Assembly: GCA_026709225.1 (NCBI GenBank)
Contig: JAPOTJ010000032.1
Location: 1 to 64,000, forward strand
Length of the DNA: 64,000 nt
Reading direction: 5' to 3'
Source of the DNA: Gammaproteobacteria bacterium
Lineage (GTDB): Bacteria; Pseudomonadota; Gammaproteobacteria; Pseudomonadales; Azotimanducaceae
Shown: piece by piece, positions 33,546 through 43,237 of the stretch
How the letters are laid out: the number at the start of each line of letters is the position of its first letter
How positions within the stretch are numbered: the stretch's first letter is position 1
The notes under the pieces: model-generated
The model's database searches: none
What the model saw: only the letters and a program-made list of their open reading frames with translations
What the model was told of the DNA's origin: nothing
Program-made: the position numbers and the translations under genes

Positions 33546-36083
33546 ATGTCAAGACAAGTGTCCGTTGTTGCGCATACGCATTGGGATCGCGAGTGGTACC
33601 TCAGTCACGAGGCCTATGTGGCGAGATTGCTGCGCATCTTCCCGTCGATTATCGAGAGTCTGCGGGCAGGTCAGATCAACCATTTTCTGTTCGACGGGCA
33701 AACCGCCGCGCTTGAGGACCTATTGGCGCATTGCGAGGGGGATATAGCTGATGCGGCCGTCTCGCTCATCAATGCGGGGCGCATCAGTATCGGTCCGTGG
33801 TATGTCATGCCGGACGAGTTCCTGTGCTGTGGGGAGGCGCTTGTCAGAAACTTGCAGGAGGGTATTCGCGTCTCTCGACACTACGGGGAGAGGGATTTTG
33901 TGGGGTATCTCCCTGACACCTTCGGACACGTGGCTCAAATGCCGCAGATTTTCAAAGGGTTTCAAATCCATACCGCTGTCGTCTGGAGAGGCGTCGATAT
34001 CGAAGGCGACCTGTTCGAATGGCGTCCGCTGCATGGCGATGGCGTGGACTGTCTCTTTCTCCCCGAAGGCTACTATCAACAGCCACTTTCCAAAGTGGAC
34101 TACGTGGATGCGGCCACGTGCTGTCTCGACCGCTTGGTCGACAAAGCCGACCACAGTCCGTTGCTTCTCATGCAGGGTGGCGACCATCTCGTGCCTCCGG
34201 CGAACCTGAAAGACAGGATTGCCGACTTCAATGCTGCGCAAAGTCGATACCACATGCGGCTGACGACGCTGCCCGAGCACATGAAGACGCGATGTTCGCA
34301 GGCTGCTTATCCGCGAGTGCGGCTGACTGGCGAGTTGCGCTCAAACACCAATGCATTTGTATTGCCCGATGTGCTCTCGACGAGGCGCTACCTGAAAGGC
34401 CTCAACCAAGCCGCGGAAGATAGGCTGTTGGGGCATATCGAGCCGCTGCTTGCGGCCGCTGACCTTGGTGCGCAATACCCCACGAGATATTTGCGGGAGA
34501 CATGGAAACTGCTGCTTCAGCAGCATGCTCACGACTCCATCTGCGGATGCAGTACGGACATGGTTCATCAAGAGATGATGGTGCGCTTCAGGCGAATTCA
34601 AGAGCGACTCGACGCGCTGCAGACGCTCGTCTGCGACCAGCTAGGTTTGCAAGGCGCGTATCTCAACTGCCCGGCAACACCATCACCGTTTGCCGACGAT
34701 ACCTGGATGACCGCGTTCAACCCTTCGATGCAGTCGCGTTCGGGATGGCATCCGATGCATGTGTTCCTCGCGGGCGAGCAGGCCCAAGACCTCAAGATCA
34801 CCGACGAATCAGGGCAGCCGTGCGAAGCGATTGCATGCGATGTCGAGGCGCACAGAAAGTTCGCTTCGCCAGTCGATGATTTCCCGGAGCATGTCCACGG
34901 GCACCGCTATGCCTTGTTTGTTCGCTTGGCAATGGATGGATGGCAAAGCAAGGTGCTTCACGTCGCAAAGGGAACGGCTCCTAGCATGTGCCCGCTGGCC
35001 GTTCCGAGCCCTGAAGCGAGCATGATCAGTAATGACCGGCTATCCATTCGGGCTGTGGATTCCGGCGTTGAGATAGAAGATTCCCGCAGCAAAGATATGA
35101 TCGCATCGGCGATCATGATCGTTTCCGAAGGTGATGCCGGAGACAGCTACAACTATTCTCCGCCGCCAGAGCCTTGGCGGGTGAAAGCGGAGGTCTCCGG
35201 CACACGGGTGTGGCAGCTTGGCGAGCATGGTCACGAGCTCGAGGTGCTGCTCCGTCTGCGCCAACCGCAATCATTGCACGCTGAGCGCAACCGTGCCTCG
35301 CATGAGCACGTGGTTTCGCACGGCGTACTCAGGCTGCGACTGCTCGATGGCGAACCGTTTGTCCGCGCAAGCCTCGGGTGGACCAACAATGCCAAAGATC
35401 ATCGATTGAGACTGGTGTTTGCGCTCGGAGAGAAGCTTACGCATACGGTGAGCGATTCTGCTTTTGCGCTCATCGAGCGGCCGGTCGCGCTTCAAGAAGC
35501 GCGGGCGTCGGGTTTGAAGTCTGAAGCGAGGGTCAGCGTCAATCCGTCGCATTCGTTCATCCGTGCCGGCAAGCTGGGTGTCGCGCATCTGGCGCTGCAG
35601 GAGTATGAAATTCTTGATGACGGTCATGTCGATATGCTCGCCCTGACGTTAATTCGTTCCGTGGGCTGGCTGTCTCGAAGGGATCTTGTGACGAGAGGCG
35701 CGGGCGCCGGCCCCGATATTGAAACCCCCGAAGCGCAGTGTCTCGGGGATCACCAGTATGACCTCATCTTCTCAGTCGGCGGCCATGATCGGCTTTCCCT
35801 GCGAGAGGCCGACGAGTTTCGTCGTCCGCTACTCTTTTTGAACGGCAGTGGCTGCGTCACGGATACGCCGCTCAGCGTCCGCGCGGACGAACTGATGATC
35901 ACCGCCTGCCGCCGACTCGGGAAGGAAGTGGAAGTGCGCATGTTCAATCCAACAGCGAAGCCGCAGACAGCGGAATTTTCCACCCGTGCGGTGAGGCGGG
36001 TTTCACTCGCTGGAGAAGATGTGGGCAATCGAATCGACGCAATAGCACCTGGCGAGATCGCCACTTTTCGGATACAAAGATGA
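33546..36083 (+). CDS. GH38 alpha-mannosidase
   Basis: 845 residues from ATG 33546, 6 nt after the permease gene; no signal peptide, so cytoplasmic. The zinc-binding N-terminus VVAHTHWDREWYLS holds His and Asp ligands, nucleophile Asp124 is in GYLPDTFGHVAQMPQI, and WKLLLQQHAHDSICGCSTD is the third conserved block. The C-terminal beta domains follow. It would remove alpha-mannosyl units from oligosaccharides brought in by the ABC transporter. Related MngB enzymes cleave phosphorylated 2-O-mannosylglycerate, but no PTS is present here. Confidence 0.95.
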   Translation: MSRQVSVVAHTHWDREWYLSHEAYVARLLRIFPSIIESLRAGQINHFLFDGQTAALEDLLAHCEGDIADAAVSLINAGRISIGPWYVMPDEFLCCGEALVRNLQEGIRVSRHYGERDFVGYLPDTFGHVAQMPQIFKGFQIHTAVVWRGVDIEGDLFEWRPLHGDGVDCLFLPEGYYQQPLSKVDYVDAATCCLDRLVDKADHSPLLLMQGGDHLVPPANLKDRIADFNAAQSRYHMRLTTLPEHMKTRCSQAAYPRVRLTGELRSNTNAFVLPDVLSTRRYLKGLNQAAEDRLLGHIEPLLAAADLGAQYPTRYLRETWKLLLQQHAHDSICGCSTDMVHQEMMVRFRRIQERLDALQTLVCDQLGLQGAYLNCPATPSPFADDTWMTAFNPSMQSRSGWHPMHVFLAGEQAQDLKITDESGQPCEAIACDVEAHRKFASPVDDFPEHVHGHRYALFVRLAMDGWQSKVLHVAKGTAPSMCPLAVPSPEASMISNDRLSIRAVDSGVEIEDSRSKDMIASAIMIVSEGDAGDSYNYSPPPEPWRVKAEVSGTRVWQLGEHGHELEVLLRLRQPQSLHAERNRASHEHVVSHGVLRLRLLDGEPFVRASLGWTNNAKDHRLRLVFALGEKLTHTVSDSAFALIERPVALQEARASGLKSEARVSVNPSHSFIRAGKLGVAHLALQEYEILDDGHVDMLALTLIRSVGWLSRRDLVTRGAGAGPDIETPEAQCLGDHQYDLIFSVGGHDRLSLREADEFRRPLLFLNGSGCVTDTPLSVRADELMITACRRLGKEVEVRMFNPTAKPQTAEFSTRAVRRVSLAGEDVGNRIDAIAPGEIATFRIQR

Positions 36084-36102
36084 GCTCGGGCAGTACCTTT
36101 CC

Positions 36103-37200
36103 ATGACTTCAATATCGCTCAAGGGTGTGACGCAGATGTATGGTTCGGAATGCGCCATCCATACGCTGGATTTGGAGATCGCAAGTGGTGAGTTCGTCGT
36201 CTTTCTCGGGCCTTCCGGCTGCGGGAAATCAACCTTGCTGAGGATGATTGCCGGGCTTGAGCAGGTGGCGAGCGGCCGCATCACATTTGATGAGGTCGAT
36301 GTCACATCCACGCCCGCTGCGAAGCGCGGTGTGGCCATGGTGTTCCAGTCCTACGCGCTCTATCCGCACATGACGGTGTCGCAGAATCTCAGCTTTGGCT
36401 TGAGAATGACCGGGCATCCCCGCAAAGAGATTGCCCGCCGCGTCGAACGTGCCGTCAACATGCTGAAGCTGGGCGATTATCTACAGCGCAAGCCCGCGCA
36501 GCTGTCCGGTGGCGAGTGTCAGCGCGTGGCGATCGGCCGCGCCATTGTGCAAGAGCCAAGGGTGCTATTGTCCGATGAGCCTCTATCCAACTTGGACGCG
36601 GAGCTTCGCAGTTCAATGCGCGTTGAAATCGCCGCGCTGCACCGAGAACTCGGCAACACGATGGTGTATGTGACCCACGATCAAGTCGAGGCGATGACGC
36701 TCGCCGACCGCATCGTCGTGTTGAACGACGGGCGGATTGAACAGGTGGGAACCCCCGATGAAATCTACCGCTTGCCGAAGAATGTATTTGTCGCAGGGTT
36801 TGTGGGCGCCCCGAAAATCAATATGCTCAGCGGCGTTGTCGTTGCCGCTGGTTCTGAAAATGGCGGGCTTTCCTTGCGCCTTCCATCAATTGATAGCATT
36901 CCATTGGCGCCCATGCATGTGCCGGTCAGATCCGGTGACAAAGTATCAGTCGGGATTCGTCCGGAGGACATCGCTATTGACCAGAGTTCCAAGCTGCACA
37001 TGCTGGTCAGCTTCGTCGAGCAGATTGGCGGCGCGACGAATTATTTTGGCGATGTGGGCAAGACGCGAGTTCGCATGTCGGTGAGTGGCGCGGTGCACTT
37101 TTCTGCCGGAGACAGGATTCCCGTTCGCTTTGCGGCGGAGCGATTTCACTACTTTGACGCCGACGGGCAGCGCCTCACCTCCGAGGCGGCCCGCGCCTGA
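36103..37200 (+). CDS. sugar ABC transporter ATPase (UgpC/MsmK type)
   Basis: 365 residues. Walker A GPSGCGKST, Q-loop VFQSYALYPHM, signature LSGGECQRVAIGRAI (Cys where Arg or Gln is usual), Walker B VLLSDEPLSNLD and switch YVTHDQVEAM. The C-terminal third is the MalK-type regulatory TOBE domain (SVGIRPEDIAI). It energises the two permeases of this operon. Confidence 0.95.
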   Translation: MTSISLKGVTQMYGSECAIHTLDLEIASGEFVVFLGPSGCGKSTLLRMIAGLEQVASGRITFDEVDVTSTPAAKRGVAMVFQSYALYPHMTVSQNLSFGLRMTGHPRKEIARRVERAVNMLKLGDYLQRKPAQLSGGECQRVAIGRAIVQEPRVLLSDEPLSNLDAELRSSMRVEIAALHRELGNTMVYVTHDQVEAMTLADRIVVLNDGRIEQVGTPDEIYRLPKNVFVAGFVGAPKINMLSGVVVAAGSENGGLSLRLPSIDSIPLAPMHVPVRSGDKVSVGIRPEDIAIDQSSKLHMLVSFVEQIGGATNYFGDVGKTRVRMSVSGAVHFSAGDRIPVRFAAERFHYFDADGQRLTSEAARA

Positions 37201-37221
37201 CCTGGCAATGAAGCCGATGCC

Positions 37222-38748
37222 ATGAAGAAGAGATTGTTGGTGCTGCCTGTGGACGGTCGGCCAGTTGTCTGCGGCCAGATCAAGTACTTGGCCGCGCTCG
37301 CGGGCTGGGCGCTCTCTTTGCCGCCAATTGCCATGCTCGGCTACTTTCGCAAAGCGGCCGACCGGGATGAGATTGGTCAGTGGCTGATGGCCGAGGCAGG
37401 CAAGGTCGATGGGTTCGTGCTCTCGATGGACACCTTCATATACGGTGGGCTTGTTGCCAGCAGGATTTCGACGGAAAGCCCGGACGATCTATTGGCTCGC
37501 TGTGGGCTTCTGAAAACACTGAAGAACGAGCACCCCGACAAACCAATCTTTGCCTTCCTGACGACGATGCGCATCTCGAACAACAATGTCAACGAGGAGG
37601 AAAAAGACTATTGGAGTGCCTACGGACAATTCATTTGGAGATGGTCGTACCATGCCGACAGGTATCGCGCGCATGGCAGTGAGAATGACTTGCTCGCATG
37701 CAGGGAAGCCAAATCGAGCATCCCGATAGATATTCGAGAAGACTATCTGGCCACCCGCTCGCGGAACTTCGCGATCTCCCGCAGGGTATTGGAACTTGTC
37801 GGAACGGGCATGATCGAACGACTTATTCTCCCGCAGGACGATACCGCGAAGTACGGGTTCAACATTGCCGAGACGCGGAAGATGCGGCAGGACATCATCG
37901 ACGCGCGCCTCTGTAGTCAAGTCAAAATCTACGCCGGCGCCGACGAAGTGGCTTGGACACTGGTGGCGCAGATGATCTCGCGCTTGGAGAGCCGCCCGGC
38001 TCGCAAAGTGTATGTGAGCTGGCATCATCCCGAAGACGCGGATCTGATCATTCCCCGCTATGAGCAGCAGCCGCTCGGCATCGCCGTCAAGGATCAATTG
38101 TCGGCCGCCGGTGCCAGCATTGTCAGGCAGCGCGAACATGCTGATCTGGTGCTTGGCGTTCACACGGCAAATCAGCCGCAAGGTGATTGGGCGCTATGCG
38201 AGCCGTTGGTGCAAAAGAGACCAATCGCATCTCACTGGACAACGGCATTGACCGAATGGCAGGCACTCGGCGTACCACTTGCAATCGCCGACCTTGCGTA
38301 CGCAAACGGCGGAGATCCCGAGCTCGTTCGTTGTCTTGTCAGGTCCCTGCATCCGGAATCCTTGGTCGCGTACGGCGGCTGGAATACCGCGAGCAACAGC
38401 CTCGGCACCATTGCGGCGCAAATCCAGCTTTCGCCTTTGCGCGGCAGTTCGGATGCGGGCATGGAATTGAACATCATTCGACTCGTAGATGATGCCTTCT
38501 ACCAGTCCCATTATCGACAAGTCCTCCGCAAGCAGCTCGCAGGCAACAGGTGCACGCTTGCCGAGGCCGGGCCGCAATTTTGTGATGCGGCGAACGAGTG
38601 GCTGAGAGACAACCAGATATCCGGTGCGAGCGTGCGCGATGCGTTTTTTCCGTGGCAGCGGAGTTTTGAAATCGGTTTCGAACTTGCTCGGGCAACACAT
38701 GATTTGATGGAACAGGGCACGACACATGGCGTATTCGGTCGGAGATAG
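37222..38748 (+). CDS. DUF4127 family protein
   Basis: 508 residues. Family landmarks are the start RLLVLPVDGRPVVCGQIKYL, SMDTFIYGGLVASR, TTMRISNNNVNEEEKDYW, ILPQDDTAKYGFN and the late AYGGWNTASNSLGTIAAQ. No biochemical role is established that I know of; relatives often sit near sugar-use genes. No signal peptide, so cytoplasmic. Overlaps the following cupin gene by 23 nt, which ties it to the sugar operon. Confidence 0.85.
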   Translation: MKKRLLVLPVDGRPVVCGQIKYLAALAGWALSLPPIAMLGYFRKAADRDEIGQWLMAEAGKVDGFVLSMDTFIYGGLVASRISTESPDDLLARCGLLKTLKNEHPDKPIFAFLTTMRISNNNVNEEEKDYWSAYGQFIWRWSYHADRYRAHGSENDLLACREAKSSIPIDIREDYLATRSRNFAISRRVLELVGTGMIERLILPQDDTAKYGFNIAETRKMRQDIIDARLCSQVKIYAGADEVAWTLVAQMISRLESRPARKVYVSWHHPEDADLIIPRYEQQPLGIAVKDQLSAAGASIVRQREHADLVLGVHTANQPQGDWALCEPLVQKRPIASHWTTALTEWQALGVPLAIADLAYANGGDPELVRCLVRSLHPESLVAYGGWNTASNSLGTIAAQIQLSPLRGSSDAGMELNIIRLVDDAFYQSHYRQVLRKQLAGNRCTLAEAGPQFCDAANEWLRDNQISGASVRDAFFPWQRSFEIGFELARATHDLMEQGTTHGVFGRR

Positions 38749-39082
38749 TGACACCCGCCCTTGGGGTGCTTGGCAGGTGCTTGCGATTGGGGACGGCTTC
38801 GTCATCAAGAAGATTGATGTCATGCCGGGTGCGCGACTATCGCTGCAAAGCCACGCGCACCGAAGCGAGCACTGGACTATTCTCCATGGCAGTGCAGAGG
38901 TCACTGTCGGCGCCCGCACCGTGCGCCTAGGCAGGGATGAAACGGTCTTTATTCCCGCACAAACGAAGCACCGCATCCACAATGTCGGCAAGACAGGGCT
39001 ATCGTTCATTGAAATTCAGACAGGAAGCATCCTTGATGAATCCGACATTGAGCGCTTCGATGATGAGTATGGGCGTACCTGA
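38726..39082 (+). CDS. phosphomannose-isomerase-like cupin
   Basis: 118 residues. It resembles the C-terminal type II phosphomannose isomerase domain of ManC: PWGAWQVLAIGDGFVIKKIDV, PGARLSLQSHAHRSEHWTIL with metal-binding His and Glu, VFIPAQTKHRIHN, and IQTGSILDESDIERFDDEYGR. It could interconvert mannose-6-P and fructose-6-P, so using the mannose released by the GH38 enzyme. Overlaps its neighbours on both sides. Confidence 0.9.
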   Translation: MAYSVGDSDTRPWGAWQVLAIGDGFVIKKIDVMPGARLSLQSHAHRSEHWTILHGSAEVTVGARTVRLGRDETVFIPAQTKHRIHNVGKTGLSFIEIQTGSILDESDIERFDDEYGRT

Positions 39083-41036
39083 CTCGCGCATTCGCCCTCG
39101 CAATCAAATGGCTCAACGCACTGAGGAGATTCGCTGTGACGTTCTCGTCATGGGCGGCTCCACATCCGCTTTGTTTGCTGCCTTGCACGCGGCGCGGGGG
39201 GGCGCTATCACCTGCCTCGTTGAACCCACAGATTGGCTTGGCGGCCAATTGACAGCGGGCGGTGTGCCAGCGGTTGACTTCGCGTGGCGGGAAGATGCCC
39301 AAGGCGTGAACACCAAGGCGCTGCATCGGGAGCGAAGGCACAATCACTATGAGTTCCATGATTGGCTTCAGGCGATCGGCAATCCCGGCGACTGCACGGT
39401 TTCCCGGCATTGCTTTTTGCCTAGCACGCTTCTGACGGGGCCGATCGCAAAGGCGGTGGCGCGTGAAAAAAACCTCACCGTCTTGCACGAAGCTGTGCCA
39501 ATTGGGGTCGAAACGAAAGTAGCAGACGGAAGAGCAATCATCTCGCAGGTCGCGGTCGTCAGGAGAACCGCGAAGAGGGGTGGGCGGTTTGCCGGCTATG
39601 AGCGACCTTTTAGCGAAGCGATTGAAGATTGGTACTCGCCCAGATCGAGCAGCTATTTCCACAAACATCGCTGCACGCTGCTGCCGCGGAAAGGTCGCGA
39701 GATGCTCCTCGTGGAGGCAAGCGAGTTCGGTGATGTCCTCGCTTTGGCAGGCGCAGGGTATCTGGTCGGCGAGGATTTGTTTGAAGGCTCGACCGAGCAA
39801 GCCTATCGGTCGCGCGGGCAAAGCTTTACCGCAACGTTCAACTTGTCAATCGCCAAAGACAGGGACACTCCCAACACGGCCGGGTGGGCCGAAAGCAGGT
39901 TGCGTCGGACGCACAGGTTCAACCTTGGCAGCTATGGTTGGGAGGGTGTATGGCGCTATCGCAGACTCAAGGGCTGCGGGGCAGCGAAACGCGGGCAACT
40001 ATCTGTGATGAACTGGCGGCAAGGCGCTGTCAACAACGGCAACGACTATGCTGGTCGTCATCTGTTTCTCTCCTATGCCGCGGCCGCAAGAACGATTGAT
40101 GAGCGCCGCTGGTCCGGGGGTGTGGATGTCGATGCCTTGCTGGAAGCGGAGCGCCTTTCGCAGGACTTCTTTCACTGGTTTGTCAGCGAAGCACCGGACG
40201 AACTAAGGCCGCTCATCCGCGTGGATACGGAATCTGTCCAGACTCGACATGGCTTCTACAAGTTTCCATACTTGCGGGAATCCCGCCGTTGCATCGGCTA
40301 TGGTAAGTTTCTGCTATGCGCATGGGATCTCAGTTTCCATCCAGAACCAACCGGCTTTCCGTTTCCTGATCGGTTAGCAACCAGCGTCTACGATTACGAT
40401 TTTCATTTGCTCGATGGCTGCGAAGAGCAGGTCGAGCAGTCGGCGCATCATTGGCGAGCGCATCCGAAACCATTTTTTCTACCCTTGCGGGCGCTTTCAA
40501 GCGACAGTTTCGCCAACTTGATAGTTGCCGGAAAATCCATGGCGCAGTCGTTCACAGTCAATGCTGCGACCCGCACTCATCCGAGTGAGGTGGTCTCCGG
40601 AACGGCTGCTGGCGTCGTCGCGGCATATTGTGCCGAGCGAGGCGTAGACATGCACCAGCTCATCGATCATATGCGCTTTGACGAGATTCAAAAGAGAGTT
40701 TCGCGCTACCAGCCGCTACGCTGGAAGATCGACTCAGAATGGTTTCCAAGAAGTGATTCCGGTGTGATGACTACTCGATACGCAAGGCAGGAAGATTGGG
40801 ATGCACGTTGGAGCGATTCATTGACGGCATACCATAACCGCGATTTTCTATATTTCCCGATTCCGGACAGGGAGCTTGAGGACTTTCTTGATGGGCGCTG
40901 GTTGGGACAGGCGCGTTTGGAGGAGGTCGTGCGTGGCAGTCAACGGTTTCTTAAATGCTCGAAGAAAGTCGGATTTGAAATCCTGGCCGCGCGGCGCGGA
41001 CTTTCCGCGAAAGTAGTCGCGGAAGCAGACGGCTGA
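39036..41036 (+). CDS. FAD-dependent oxidoreductase (FAD_oxidored type)
   Basis: 666 residues from ATG 39036, which has AGGAAG 8 nt upstream and overlaps the cupin gene; an ATG at 39108 is possible. The dinucleotide-binding start is CDVLVMGGSTSALFAALHAA, with LVEPTDWLGGQLTAGGVPAVD next and NLIVAGKSMAQSFTVNAATRTHPSEVVSGTAAG near the end, as in PF12831 proteins. No signal peptide. Perhaps oxidises a sugar or glycoside in the operon's pathway; the substrate is unknown. Last gene of the sugar operon. Confidence 0.85.
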   Translation: MNPTLSASMMSMGVPDSRIRPRNQMAQRTEEIRCDVLVMGGSTSALFAALHAARGGAITCLVEPTDWLGGQLTAGGVPAVDFAWREDAQGVNTKALHRERRHNHYEFHDWLQAIGNPGDCTVSRHCFLPSTLLTGPIAKAVAREKNLTVLHEAVPIGVETKVADGRAIISQVAVVRRTAKRGGRFAGYERPFSEAIEDWYSPRSSSYFHKHRCTLLPRKGREMLLVEASEFGDVLALAGAGYLVGEDLFEGSTEQAYRSRGQSFTATFNLSIAKDRDTPNTAGWAESRLRRTHRFNLGSYGWEGVWRYRRLKGCGAAKRGQLSVMNWRQGAVNNGNDYAGRHLFLSYAAAARTIDERRWSGGVDVDALLEAERLSQDFFHWFVSEAPDELRPLIRVDTESVQTRHGFYKFPYLRESRRCIGYGKFLLCAWDLSFHPEPTGFPFPDRLATSVYDYDFHLLDGCEEQVEQSAHHWRAHPKPFFLPLRALSSDSFANLIVAGKSMAQSFTVNAATRTHPSEVVSGTAAGVVAAYCAERGVDMHQLIDHMRFDEIQKRVSRYQPLRWKIDSEWFPRSDSGVMTTRYARQEDWDARWSDSLTAYHNRDFLYFPIPDRELEDFLDGRWLGQARLEEVVRGSQRFLKCSKKVGFEILAARRGLSAKVVAEADG

Positions 41037-41076
41037 GATGTGCATGGCGGTGTTATAGTTTGAACTCACTTGTTGG

Positions 41077-41652
41077 TTGGAGAGGGCTGCTGGTCGAACG
41101 GAATTTGCGAACAAGAAGGTCGTTTACGTTGAGACTTCGGTGGTGAGCCTGCTTGCGGCGCGGCCGTCAGGGGACTACCGAACTCGCGGGAATCAAGAGA
41201 CGACAGAACTCTGGTGGAAGGATGCGAATGAGCGCTTCGAGTTGATCGCTTCAAAGCGTGTGCTGTATGAGCCTCGGGCTGGCGATGCTCACGCGGCGCA
41301 GCGGCGGCTTGCGTTTCTTGAAACCATCAAAGTGGTCGATTCGCCAGTGGCGTCAGGAAGATTGTGTGATGCGTTGCTTGAAGCGGGTGTCGTGCCGAGA
41401 GGGGCGGTCACCGACGCGGGACATATCGCCGACGCTGCGACGCTCGGCGTCGATTTCCTCGTGACGTGGAACTTTCGGCATATTGCCAATGCGGCGATGC
41501 GCGAGCGCATTGAAGGTCTCTGCCAAATCGCTGGGCATCCGGCGCCAATTATCTGTACGCCGTATGAACTCTTGGACGTGAATCGTCATGAGCTGCATGA
41601 CATGCCCATCTTGAGCGACCTCTGGGCGCTCAGGCGTGCGAGCGCCGCGTAG
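41077..41652 (+). CDS. PIN-domain protein, orphan toxin-like
   Basis: About 191 residues if started at TTG 41077. VVYVETSVVSLLAARPSGD gives the first acidic residue, followed by ELWWKDANERFEL, VLYEPRAGDAHAAQRRL, DAGHIADAATLGVDFLVTWNFRHIANA and IICTPYELLD, a recognisable VapC-like subgroup. No ATG is available and no antitoxin gene precedes it, so the start is uncertain and the module may be degraded. The usual Asp-Ala-x-His is DAGH. Confidence 0.7.
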   Translation: MERAAGRTEFANKKVVYVETSVVSLLAARPSGDYRTRGNQETTELWWKDANERFELIASKRVLYEPRAGDAHAAQRRLAFLETIKVVDSPVASGRLCDALLEAGVVPRGAVTDAGHIADAATLGVDFLVTWNFRHIANAAMRERIEGLCQIAGHPAPIICTPYELLDVNRHELHDMPILSDLWALRRASAA

Positions 41653-41987
41653 GGATTGCATCGAGCGCGCGCATGTGTCGCTCGCTGGGTGTCTTGAGCG
41701 TTACTTGAATGGGCACCGGGCCGTGTTGTCCATGAACGACAAAATCCACTTCGCCCGTCCCTCGCCGTCCTCGCTGGTGGCAGGTTCGGGGAATCCGCCT
41801 CGCTTGAGATATTCCGAGGTGGACGCTTTAGATCGCAGCGTTCGATACTCGGCAACATCAAACGGAAACAGCTCGACTTTGATATGCCTGCCGGTGAGGA
41901 GGGTCGAGAGTTCTCCTGAGAGCAGATGCGCGTTTGATCCACTGACGATGAAGGATGAACGAGCAGGGCTTTCTGGGGCATAGTGTG
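41653..41987 (-). pseudogene. AAA_14/DUF4143 ATPase remnant
   Basis: Minus strand, two frames. The first reads FIVSGSNAHLLSGELSTLLT, then GRHIKVELFPFDVAEYR and EYLKRGGFPEP, the arginine-finger and linker part of AAA_14 ATPases. A different frame continues with EVDFVVHGQHGPVPIQV and PSERHMRALDAI, the end of the DUF4143 nuclease-like domain. The Walker motifs and the middle are missing, so this is a deletion remnant with a frameshift. Confidence 0.7.
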
Positions 41988-41989
41988 AA

Positions 41990-42106
41990 CACGAGGTCTA
42001 CCAAGAAATACTTCATCGTTATGTCTCGATTGGAAGACGCGAAGCCATAGGCGATGCGTTTGCTTGGCTTGATCAAGTTGTCCAGAAGACGCTGACGGGC
42101 GTGTGA
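41990..42106 (+). pseudogene. PIN toxin fragment
   Basis: A 38-codon frame reads HEVYQEILHRYVSIGRREAI followed by a helix and a stop. This is a typical inner segment of VapC-like proteins. Both ends of the gene are missing. Confidence 0.55.
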
Positions 42107-42263
42107 AGTAGCAAATGACGGCACATGAACCTTTTTCTGGCAGTGCATGATTCGGGCGTTAGGAGCAAATCTGACATGCCGCCGTGCGCAGCAGGCGTTG
42201 CGCGAGGCGATGTCTGCCAGACAGCGAGGGGTGGCGGACAAGCTCAGGGCTACAGATGAGGCC

Positions 42264-42341
42264 ATGAAGTGCATACACCCGACAGCGGATATTGAAGTCG
42301 TGATGTCGGAAATCGAAAATGGCTACAGGCCAGTTTGCTGA
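42264..42341 (+). pseudogene. possible antitoxin fragment
   Basis: A 25-codon frame from ATG 42264 reads MKCIHPTADIEVVMSEIENG and ends in a TGA within the 3' end of the heme O synthase gene. The HPTADIE...EIENGY pattern resembles short antitoxins paired with PIN toxins. The interval from 42107 to 42263 shows no gene. Confidence 0.3.
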
Positions 42342-43237
42342 AGCAAAAAATGATCCGCGAGCATCACGCTGAATAGTGCGCCGAGGTAGATGATCGAATA
42401 TTGAAAGGTGTGCATCGCCGTCCTGCCTGATCCGCCGCGCAGGAGCTTGACCGCGAGATACACAAACACCGCGTCGAGCAGCGCTGCGCCTGCGAGGTAG
42501 AGCACGCCGTTCATGCCGATCAGGAACGGCAGCAGGCTGCAGGCAACGAGAAGCAGGGTGTAGAGCAGGATCTGCTGGCGCGTGAAACGGTCGCCGTGGG
42601 TGATTGGCAGCATCGGCACGCCCGCCTCGCGGTACTCGTCGCGCCGATCGAGCGCGAGCGCCCAAAAGTGCGGCGGTGTCCAGACGAAGATGATGAGCAC
42701 GAGCAGCAAGGCTTCGGGGTCGAGGCTGCCGGTCACTGCCGTCCATCCAAATAGCGGCGGCGCGGCGCCGAAGAGTCCGCCGATGACAATATTCTGCGGT
42801 GTCGCGCGTTTCAGATAGAGGGTGTAGAAGAGACCATAGCCAGCCCAAGAGGCGAGGTTGAGCCAAGCGGTCAACGGGTTCACAAATACATAGAGCACAA
42901 GAAAACCGAAGACGCCGGTGAATCCGGCGAATGCACCAGCGGCCAGATGGCTCACACGACCTTTCGCGACCGGGCGGTCTTGAGTGCGCTGCATGCGCGC
43001 ATCGACCTTGGCGTCCGCAATGTGATTGACCGCTGCCGCCGAGCCTGCGACGAGCGCGATGCCGAGCAACGTTGTGATGACGAGGGCGAGCGAGGGGAGC
43101 AGAGGACTCGCGAGCAACATGCCGACCACAGCGCAAAGCAGCATGAGCGCCACGACTCGCGGCTTGGTGAGTTCGAAGTAGTCTCGCCATGCCGCAGGCA
43201 AGGCGGCTTCGTCGCTCGCCAAGGTGTCCGTAATCAA
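42323..43237 (-). CDS. cyoE: protoheme IX farnesyltransferase (heme O synthase)
   Basis: 304 residues with about nine membrane helices. The prenyl-diphosphate motif NHIADAKVDARMQRTQDRPVAKG, the heme-related YTLYLKRATPQNIVIGGLFGA and WTPPHFWALALDRRDEYREAGVPMLP are diagnostic. Converts heme B to heme O for terminal oxidases. No oxidase genes are nearby. Overlaps the SDR gene by 4 nt. Confidence 0.96.
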   Translation of the reverse strand: MITDTLASDEAALPAAWRDYFELTKPRVVALMLLCAVVGMLLASPLLPSLALVITTLLGIALVAGSAAAVNHIADAKVDARMQRTQDRPVAKGRVSHLAAGAFAGFTGVFGFLVLYVFVNPLTAWLNLASWAGYGLFYTLYLKRATPQNIVIGGLFGAAPPLFGWTAVTGSLDPEALLLVLIIFVWTPPHFWALALDRRDEYREAGVPMLPITHGDRFTRQQILLYTLLLVACSLLPFLIGMNGVLYLAGAALLDAVFVYLAVKLLRGGSGRTAMHTFQYSIIYLGALFSVMLADHFLLQQTGL

